NCBI GenBank assembly: GCA_009908585.1
Contig: JAAAOZ010000067.1
Coordinates: forward strand, 1-5,429
DNA: 5,429 bases
Reading direction: 5' to 3'
Source of the DNA: Chloroflexota bacterium
GTDB taxonomy: Bacteria > Chloroflexota > Anaerolineae > B4-G1 > SLSP01
The translations under genes were made by a program, and so were the position numbers. The notes below the pieces were generated by a model. The model had not been told where the DNA came from and did no database searches. It was given only the letters and a program-made list of their open reading frames with translations. Shown in pieces: positions 1 to 5,429 of this stretch. The stretch's first letter is position 1. Every line of letters starts with the position of its first letter.

Positions 1-686
1 ACGTCCAGCCTATCGTTGGGTGTGACGCCATCTCCGCCCAGGTCGATGCCCAGCGCGCCGTTGCTGTGAATTCGATTGCGCAGCAGTGCGTTCCCATGGG
101 TCGCGGCGTCATGCATCGCGATGCCATGGCCATCGTTGTACGCGATGAGATTCTCGCTCGCCGCCGTCGCGCCGCCGATGCGATTGGAACTGGCGCCACC
201 ATCGATGCAGATGCCGTTGTACACATTGGGGAGCGCGGCGCTGCCGCTGGCATCGGCGCCGATGTAATTACCGATGACGGTATTGCTCATCGTGCCACTC
301 ATGCCGATATCCACGCCGTCCTCGCCGTTGCCGCTGATCAAGTTCCGGGTGGTAGGAGTGTTGCCTCCGACGCGGTTGTATCGCGCACCATTCCAGAGAT
401 CGACGCCCGCTTGGGCATTGCCCCGGCGGCGCATGCCGCTCGCGTCCGTGCCGATGTAGTTGCCGAGAACGGTATTGCTCATCGCGCCGCTGCCGCCGAT
501 GTCCACGCCGTTGCCGCCATTTCGACTGATGAGGTTCCCTTGCCCCAGCAGGCCCGCGCCGATGCTACGATCCCCGCCGATCTGGTTGCCGCTGCCGGTG
601 ACAGCGATGCCATGATGAGGAAAGCCCGAGATCTGCAGGCCGCGCACGGTGTTATTATCCGAGGCGAGCGATAGACCAGGCGTCCA
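1..686 (-). repeat. Second parallel beta-helix with a 64-residue repeat
   Basis: Residues about 1582-1809 contain SDNNTVRGLQISGF and NQIGGDRSIGAG, then repeats headed NLIS at residues 1632 and 1696 and NLIA at 1760, exactly 64 residues (192 bases) apart. The first two units share NG..GVDIG.SG.MSNTV.GNYIG.DASG and then an N(R)(V/I)GG turn. The third diverges into GIAMHDAATHGNALLRNRIHSNGALGIDLGGDGV, the usual closing part of this helix type. Sixty-four residues would be close to three coils per unit. The plus strand shows the corresponding similar 192-base pattern near 153-344 and 345-536. The window ends inside the third unit. Function is likely surface binding or scaffold; no active site is visible. 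Confidence 0.85.
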
Positions 687-3600
687 ACCGTCTGAATGAT
701 CGAAGTTAATCTCCAGCGCGAAGGCCGCGACATCGTTAGGGAGAACGGCACGATATACACCCTGCGTCCACATCGGTGCGGCATCGAAACGCTGATCACC
801 GAACCAATACCGCGAACCATCAGGACGCAGGCCCCAGAGCTTGAGGGTCAGAGCGCCGCTCTCATATCGATACCAGAAATCCACTTCAACCGTCACGCCG
901 CCCGTGGCCGTGATCCACACGGTGCTAGTCGGTGGAGGCGGCCCATCCAGCGGCGCATCGGTCGCCGTTGTGTCATAAAAGGTTCGCCCGCTGCCCACGC
1001 GCGCGACCGTCTTCCACGAGTAGGCGTTCGGCGAGATGTAAGGCTCCGTCGTGTTGATGCCCCGCACCGCACCGGCCTCATCGTCCCAAGGCCGCCAATG
1101 CTCCGTCCCCGCATCGAAGCCGCCGTTGACGATGAGATCGGGGCCGCCGTCCACGCGCATGCTCACCTCATCCAGTAGCAGCGTCTCCGGCGTCGATCCA
1201 ACCTGGCTGCCGTCGATGATAACGCCCGCGTCGCTACCGTCTATCGTCAGATCGCCCATCTCGATGCTGGGCAGGGGGGTGAGGAGCGAGATCGTTGTGG
1301 GTGAGGTGGGCGGGAAGACGCCCGGATCGAAGAGAATCGTATCCCCGCCCCCCGCTCCGGCAAGGAGACCGCGCAACGTGTCCGGCCCACTGTCGACGGG
1401 ATCAGTCACCCACCAGGTGAACATTTCGAGCGCCTCATAGGCGCCGATGTCAAAGCCGCTGTTTTGCGGGCGCATCGTGCCGTCAAGGTCGTAGCTAGGC
1501 GCACCGCTTGCCGTCCCCGCATCGATCAAGGGGGACATAGCTTGTAGATGATAATCGTGATTGGCAGGATCGATAAACCGTGGCGCGGCTTCTAAATTGC
1601 CCTCGCCAGGCCAGCCGCCCTCAATATCGGAGTAGGTCACGCTGATGGCCTCGCCCCAACCTGAGATCGCATATCCATTATGATAGAGAACGCTGTTGAT
1701 AACACGCAGTGTGCTGGTGACATGGGGGTTATATGCCACGCCGCCGTCATTATCCGCGACGGTGACGTTCATAAAGCGGCCCCCGCCATTGAGAGCCGGG
1801 TCACCGTGATTGTCCACGATCAACGTGTTGGTCAAGGCAAGCGTCATCGCGCGAATCGCGCTCGCGCCGGCCCACTTGGTGTGATTCTCGAGGAAGATGC
1901 TATCCTCAACCCGCAAGGTGTCGCTGGCGCGGATCGCGGCGCCCGCGCTGTGATGATTGTCGGAATCAGCGGTGTTATGGGAGAGGTAACACTTGCGAAT
2001 CATGACATCATCCACGAGGACGTCAATGCCGCCCGCGTCCCTCGCATCGCCGCCCGTGATGATGAACCCTTCAATCACACTGCCCCCGCTGCCCTCATCC
2101 AACGTCACGACCGGCTGACCCCACTCACCGCCATTACCCGCCGTCAGGATGGGATTCTCCTCATGCTTCGACCAGATGATGCCATCAGGGGAAACTGCAT
2201 AGCCGCGCTGCCACTTGAAATCCGAGCCGCCGTAACCCGCGTACCACATCCGATACTCGCCCTGATCGAACAGGACGTTCGGCGCAGCGATGTCAACATC
2301 GTCCCACGCACCACTATCACCAGGAAGGAAGACGGGATTGTTGACGGATTTGGTCCAGTTGATGCCGTCGGTCGAGGTAGCGTAGCCCACCTGCCAGATG
2401 CCCACATACCACATGTGATAGGCGCCGCCGTCGAACCAGATATTGGGATCACCGACGCCGGTCTCATCCCATGCGCCTGTCCCGCCAGGCGTGAGCACAG
2501 GCGTGAGATGTTTCGTCCACGAGATGCCATTCGTCGAGGTGGCGTAGCCAATGCCATCCCGATACTCAGCCTGATACCACATTCGATAGTCAGTAGGCCC
2601 GAGTTGAAGAACAAACGGCGCGCTCACGCCGGCCTCATCCCACGCGCCCTCTGTACTTTCCAACACGGGCACGCTGGTATCGACATCCCACGTGAGGCCA
2701 TCAATGGATTCGCCGTAGTAGATCGCGCCGTCGCCCGCGTACCATAGCTTAAAGGTCGCGCCATCCTTGAGCACGAAGGGATAGCTGACATGGCCCCAAT
2801 GGTCCGTCGTGGTGTAGACGGGATTGTCGGCGGCTTTGGTCCAGTTGATCCCGTCGCCGGAGGTGGCCAGGCCGAAGCCGTCGTAGGCCAGATCCCAGCC
2901 GTGATACCACATCTTGTACATCCCGCCATCGGAGATGACGGACGCGCTTTTTATGCCGCTGCCATCCCAGTCGCCGCGCACGGTCTGATGCGCGGAGCCG
3001 TCTAGGATTGTCTCGTAGGTGTGGATATCGCGCGTCCAGCCGGCGGATTCGTAGCCGCCCGCGAGCGTGATGACGTCATAGAGCGAGAGGTTCTCCGTGT
3101 AGGTGCCCTGCGCGACGCGGATCGTCCCGCCTCTTTCCACCATGTCGATGGCGTGCGCGACGGTGCGACAGGGCGCGGCGCTATCGGCGCAGTGATTTTG
3201 CCCCTCATTATCATCCCCGCTGAGCGCTGAGACGTAGACCTCATCCGTGGCCACGGGCGTATTCCGCCAGATGGTGTTCGCCACGCCGGCCGCGTCATTG
3301 GCCAAGACGACATCCAGTGCCCCATCGCCGTCCATATCGCCGAAGGCCGCGCCGCGCGTGGTCGTCCCCGCCATCGGATGAGGAATCTCGGAGAAAGTGC
3401 CGCCATCATTGCGCCAGATGGTGTTCTGCGCGCCAAGGTTCGCGCCGAAGGCATCCAAATCGCCGTCGCCGTCGAGATCGCCCAACAACACATTGGCCGT
3501 GTTCGAGCTTGCTGGTCGCAGGGCGCTATCGAAAAACTGTCCCGCACCATCATTGAGCCAAATCTCATTCGTGGATTTGAACTCATTGGCCAAGAACGCA

Positions 3601-5429
3601 TCTAAATCGCCATCGCCATCGATATCACCTAAAGCAATATCCGTGGTACCGCTGGTCCCCATCGTCCGGGTGAGCGGGAAGTTACCGGCGCCGTCATTGA
3701 GCCAGAGCACACTCGGCTGGAAGAGACCGGCCGCGACCACATCCAAATCGCCGTCGCCGTCCACATCGCCCAAATCGCCGCCGCGACTCTCCTCGCTGCC
3801 CAGCGCCTGGCCCGTATCCGAGAAAACGCCGGTGCCGTTGTTCAGCCAGACCGTGTTGGGTTGGCCGCTGTTGATGACATAGGCATCCAAGTCGCCATCG
3901 CCGTCTAGATCGCCCAACAACCTCTCCCAACTCAAGTCGACGCTACTCTCGTGGAAATACGAGAAATTGCCAGCGCCATCATTGAGCCATACCCCATCCT
4001 CCACGCCATCTTGCGCGAGGAAGGCGTCCAAATCGCCATCGCCATCGAGATCGCTCAGCGCGACATCCTTCGCCCACGGCGTGCTGAGGCTCTGCCCGCT
4101 ATCGCTGAGGTTGCCGGCGCCGTCGTTCAGCCAGACCGTGCTCGTCCCGCTGATGGCGAAGAAAGCATCGAGCGCTAAATCGCCGTTCAAATCGCCCACG
4201 GCCACATCATAGGTGGGCGCAATGCCTAAGCTCTGTCCTGTGGCCGTCAGTTCGCCCGTCGCGAACTCAGTGCCGACGCGCGCCTGCCAGACGTAGGGCG
4301 CAACAGGCACGCCGGTCGCTTCCAGCACGCCGGAGGTGATGCTGGTCTGGAGCAGTTCGCCGGGCATAAAGGAGACGTACGGCGAGAATTCAATGCCCTG
4401 CGCGCTGAAACCGCCCTCCACGGCGCCGTGGAATCCGGCGTGGACGGTGAAGCTCTCCATAGTGACGCTTGTCTGGCTCAGCGGCGTGGAGAGAGTCGCG
4501 CTCACCGGCCCCCACACGGGGGCGGTGACGCCGTTAGGCGCCGGCTCGGTCGCGATGACAGCGGCCTGATTAAGCCAGATCGCATCATTGCCCTCTATCA
4601 AATAATTGACGAGGAGCGCGTCCAAATCGCCATCGCCGTCCACATCGCCCAGCGCTTGGCCGTACGTGGAGGCAGCGCTGCCGGGAACAGCGTTAGCGGT
4701 GAAGTTGGCGTGGCCATCGTTCAGCCACACGAGGTCATTGCTGCCCCAATTGCCGACGTAAGCATCTAAATCCCCGTCGCCGTCTAAATCCCCCAACTCC
4801 GTATCGTAGTTCTCGGTGGTAAACATCAAGGCATTTTGCGCCAGGTGCGGCTCAAATTCGCCCACGCCATTATTCAGCCAAATTTGATCATGCCCATAAT
4901 AAACCGAGAGCCAAGCGTCCAAGTCGCCATCGCCGTCGAGATCACCTAAGGCTACGTCCCAAATACTGTTACCCGTGACATACTCCGTCGGGCCGGATTC
5001 CTGAAATATGCCTTGACCATCGTTCATCCAAACGGTGGAGGTCACACTCGCTCTGCCCGTGACGAACGCATCTAAATCGCCATCACCGTCCAGATCGCCC
5101 AAGGCCACATCGCCGCTGTCGTAGCTATCTAACGCTTGACCCGAATCGGTAAAGACACCGGCGCCCTCATTGAGCCACAGACGGTCTACGTAGGCATTAG
5201 CCGCCCAGACGTCCAAATCGCCGTCGCCGTCCACATCGCCCAGCGCGATGCCGTAGGTATTGGTCATCCCAACGTTAACGGTGAGGGTGAAAACGCCCCC
5301 GCCCAGGTTGCGCCACACCTCGTTGGCGCTGCCGATCATGCTATAGCTCTTGGCGATGACCACATCTAAAGCGCCGTCGCCGTCCACATCGCCCAGGGCA
5401 ATGTCGTTGCTATTGTCCATCGTGCCGTA
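1..5429 (-). CDS. Giant multidomain FG-GAP/VCBS and parallel beta-helix surface protein, partial at both ends
   Basis: One uninterrupted minus-strand frame gives 1,809 residues. The visible part starts at a Tyr codon (5427-5429) and runs off the other edge after a GDGVTPNDRLD stretch, so both N- and C-termini are missing. The frame was checked at many calcium loops and motifs across the window; all share one codon register. Module order: FG-GAP repeats 1-6, Ig-like domain, FG-GAP repeats 7-13, beta-helix opening, five-bladed propeller-like repeats, beta-helix with choice-of-anchor-Q end, second beta-helix opening, jelly-roll, second beta-helix. All modules are of extracellular type, are rich in Asp, Asn and Gly, and contain few Cys, which fits a secreted or cell-surface protein. 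No transmembrane stretch or signal peptide is visible. Adhesion or glycan binding is an inference from the folds; no catalytic site can be assigned. It could equally be named simply a VCBS repeat-containing protein. Confidence 0.95.
687..1187 (-). other. Jelly-roll, carbohydrate-binding-module-like domain inside the second beta-helix
   Basis: Residues about 1415-1581 interrupt the beta-helix. They begin with ETLLLDEVSMRVDGG, followed by LIVNGGFDAGTEHWRPW, a Trp/Tyr-rich stretch and TVEVDFWYRYESG, LTLKLWGLRPDG, VYRAVLPNDV, and ALEINFDHSD at the end. N-x-GFDxG...W is the usual first strand of CBM4/9-like and related jelly-roll domains, and LLLDEVSM is their usual last strand. Here the last-strand motif precedes the first-strand motif, which suggests circular permutation, or that the motif belongs to the surrounding helix. 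A glycan-binding role is inferred from the fold only. A proline run (GPPPPTST) lies in the middle. Confidence 0.6.
1188..1430 (-). other. Opening of second beta-helix (CSLREA-associated type)
   Basis: Residues about 1334-1414 contain FTWWVTDPVDSGPDTLRGLL, then GGGDTILFDPGVFPP, then TISLLTPLPSI, then LTIDGSDAGVIIDGSQVGS. The order SG(P)xxLR, GDTIxFDPxxF, TIxLxxPLPxI and LTIDGxxAGVIIDGS is the standard entry to CSLREA-associated parallel beta-helix proteins, in which it usually lies near the N-terminus. I do not see the CSLREA motif itself, so the assignment rests on these strands. The normal continuation (DGNTIRGLQI-type coil) is delayed by the jelly-roll insertion and appears at residue 1585. 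Confidence 0.8.
1431..1598 (-). other. Choice-of-anchor-Q type end of the first beta-helix
   Basis: Residues 1278-1333 read NLEAAPRFIDPANHDYHLQ, then SPLIDAGTASG, then YDLDGTMRPQNSGFDIGAYEA. FxDPAxxDYHLQ, SPxIDAG and (D/G)DxRPQ...DIGAYE together are the recognised ending of many bacterial beta-helix surface proteins, the choice-of-anchor Q family. In those proteins it normally lies close to the C-terminus and just before a sorting signal. Here it is internal: the chain continues for at least 476 more residues without a sorting signal. The name is from memory of the motif. Confidence 0.8.
1599..2114 (-). other. Continuation of first parallel beta-helix
   Basis: Residues about 1105-1277 show the short, Gly/Asn-rich, hydrophobic-alternating strands of a right-handed parallel beta-helix. 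The segment resumes with VVTLDEGSGGSVIEGFIITG and GGDARDAGGIDV, continues through VMIRKCYLSHNTAD, LRVEDSIFLENHT, LALTNTLIVDNHG, FMNVTVADNDGG and LRVINSVLYHNG, and ends at ISVTYSDIEGGW. Coils of about 20-25 residues ending in N-x-A or N-x-G turns are typical. The fold often binds or cleaves polysaccharides, but no lyase or hydrolase active site is apparent. The segment runs straight into the anchor-Q signature. Confidence 0.8.
2115..2975 (-). other. Five-bladed beta-propeller-like domain (GH43/GH32-like repeats) inside the beta-helix
   Basis: Residues about 819-1104 contain five related units. Trp of the (A)WD/HWG start lies at residues 821, 878, 930, 987 and 1042, and the closing EWG has Trp 1103, giving unit lengths of 57, 52, 57, 55 and 61. 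Most units carry an aromatic strand (YKMWYHG, FKLWYAG, YRMWYQA, YHMWYVG, YRMWYAG), then a GYATSTDGINWTK-like strand, then NPV(L/F/Y). This layout is known from five-bladed propellers related to glycoside hydrolase families 43, 32 and 130. I cannot identify the catalytic acid and base residues of those families with confidence, so a non-enzymatic glycan-binding or structural role is as likely. The domain is flanked on both sides by sequence of one beta-helix. Confidence 0.75.
2976..3239 (-). other. Opening of first right-handed parallel beta-helix
   Basis: Residues about 731-818 start with VYVSALSGDD and continue with C747 and C754 in HCADSAAPCRTVAHAID, then GGTIRVAQGTYTENL, an ITLAGGY turn and ETILDGS. 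This is the usual N-terminal part of bacterial parallel beta-helix proteins: a cap with a short Cys pair, an amphipathic helix, and then the first coils, which predict surface polysaccharide-interacting or structural proteins. The Cys pair is placed to form a disulfide, which would suit export. The expected next coil, usually VVT followed by EGFTITGG, does not follow directly. It appears about 290 residues later (near 2114), after the propeller-like repeats. Confidence 0.8.
3261..4262 (-). repeat. FG-GAP/VCBS calcium-loop repeats 7-13 (second array, seven units)
   Basis: Seven loops start at residues 412, 459, 506, 554, 601, 650 and 697, spaced 47-49 residues apart. Typical units read LGDLDGDGDLDAF, then VWLNDGAGNF, then DSGQSLG. 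Repeat 7, next to the Ig-like domain, is degenerate: its loop reads DLNGDLALD, so the third position is Asn, Gly is replaced by Leu and the seventh Asp is Ala. Repeat 13, the last, reads DGDGALD and ends with IWRN, the same variants seen in repeat 1. The array ends at TPVATDEV, directly before the beta-helix opening. Seven units match the blade count of the classic FG-GAP propeller, so this array could form one closed seven-bladed propeller. Calcium binding is inferred from the loop consensus. Confidence 0.93.
4263..4557 (-). other. Ig-like beta-sandwich domain between two FG-GAP arrays
   Basis: At about residues 291-388 the calcium loops stop for 151 residues. The segment starts with an ATEPAPNG linker and then shows alternating strands: ATLSTPLSQTSV, ESFTVHAGFHGAVEG, a FMPGELLQTSITSGV stretch, and VPVAPYVWQARVGT. 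A proline-rich start, F-x-V-H, F-x-PGE and P-Y-x-WQ are the hallmarks of SbsA-like bacterial Ig domains that commonly sit inside FG-GAP proteins of this type. Such domains are usually structural spacers or weak adhesion modules, and no active site is expected. The module is followed by GQSLG, the normal end of a repeat, so the FG-GAP pattern resumes cleanly. Family assignment is from motif memory and has not been searched. Confidence 0.75.
4566..5429 (-). repeat. FG-GAP/VCBS calcium-loop repeats 1-6 (first array)
   Basis: Six repeats with the core GD(V/L)DGDGDLDA start at residues 13, 64, 111, 162, 213 and 261, a spacing of 47-51 residues. Each is followed by a (V/I)W(L/R/M)N(D/N/E/L)G-type strand. 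The DxDGDGxxD loop is the calcium-binding signature of FG-GAP/VCBS blades, which build beta-propellers in integrins and many bacterial surface proteins. Repeat 1 reads DGDGALD, with the seventh loop position changed from Asp to Ala, and pairs with VWRN instead of VWLN. The window opens only 12 residues before the first loop, in sequence resembling the end of a preceding repeat, so the array probably continues outside. In DNA the loops appear on the plus strand as recurring variants of atcgccatcgccgtc with mixed synonymous codons, so the repeats are conserved mainly at protein level. Confidence 0.93.

Noticed and set aside
66..674. 202-codon plus-strand ORF
   Set aside because: It is also codon-aligned antisense, opposite the 64-residue repeats. 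Its repeating look, such as ADVHAV stretches, is copied from the sense-strand repeats.
696..1178. 160-codon plus-strand ORF
   Set aside because: It is codon-aligned antisense to the jelly-roll region. It has an Arg-, His- and Pro-rich composition and no recognisable motif.
1431..1598. A C-terminal sorting signal after the choice-of-anchor-Q signature
   Set aside because: No LPxTG-like or PEP-CTERM motif, no hydrophobic helix and no stop follows; the chain continues into another beta-helix.
2144..2614. 156-codon minus-strand ORF
   Set aside because: It is out of frame with the real gene, which covers the same bases with coherent repeats. Its Arg/Ser/Met-rich composition is typical of a frame shadow.
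1680..2747. 355-codon plus-strand ORF
   Set aside because: It is in exact codon register opposite the minus-strand gene. It stays open because the sense strand rarely uses TTA, CTA or TCA there, and it ends where the sense strand has CTA (Leu). Its protein is a mirror of the propeller and helix codons and shows no domain.
3002..3601. 199-codon minus-strand ORF
   Set aside because: It is out of frame with the calcium-loop repeats. Its Arg/Ser/Met-rich sequence is what results from reading the loops shifted by one base.
3450..5400. Regular gtc/atc-rich short DNA repeats resembling a CRISPR or satellite array
   Set aside because: They are the coding DNA of DGDGDLD loops, spaced 141-153 bases apart and varied at third codon positions. 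There are no short unique spacers between identical repeats.

Overview
The whole 5,429-base window lies inside one very large gene on the minus strand. The reading frame whose codons begin (on the plus strand) at positions divisible by three is open from 5429 down to 3. That gives 1,809 codons with no stop, no start that I would accept as the real one, and no intergenic DNA. Both ends of the protein are outside the window. Every other ORF that can be drawn here is a shadow of this gene. I see no RNA gene, promoter, terminator, CRISPR array or mobile element. Residue numbers below count from the first codon visible at 5427-5429.

The protein is a mosaic of all-beta extracellular modules. In order from the N-terminal side: (1) six FG-GAP/VCBS calcium-loop repeats (about 4566-5429); (2) an Ig-like beta-sandwich (about 4263-4557); (3) seven more FG-GAP/VCBS repeats (about 3261-4262); (4) the opening of a right-handed parallel beta-helix with a likely disulfide (2976-3239); (5) a five-fold repeat with MWY and GYATSTDG motifs, typical of five-bladed beta-propellers of the GH43/GH32-like type (2115-2975); (6) the continuation of the same beta-helix (1599-2114), closing with a choice-of-anchor-Q type signature (1431-1598); (7) the opening of a second beta-helix of the CSLREA-associated kind (1188-1430); (8) a jelly-roll, CBM4/9-like domain (687-1187); and (9) the rest of the second beta-helix, with an exact 64-residue repeat period (1-686).

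The main observation is architectural. Two globular modules, the five-bladed propeller and the jelly-roll, each appear to interrupt a beta-helix whose sequence resumes on the far side. The two beta-helix units look like two proteins joined head to tail.

The G+C content is high (about 60% by eye). This style of protein, with LGDLDGDGDLDA / VWLNDG repeats, the VPVAPYVWQ Ig-like module and the SGPDTLR / NLISGNG beta-helix, is in my experience most typical of Chloroflexota (Anaerolineae and relatives) and environmental genomes close to them. That assignment is recall, not a search result. The likely role is a secreted or surface-attached adhesion or glycan-binding protein. The signal peptide and any cell-surface anchor would be outside the window, so location and function are inference.
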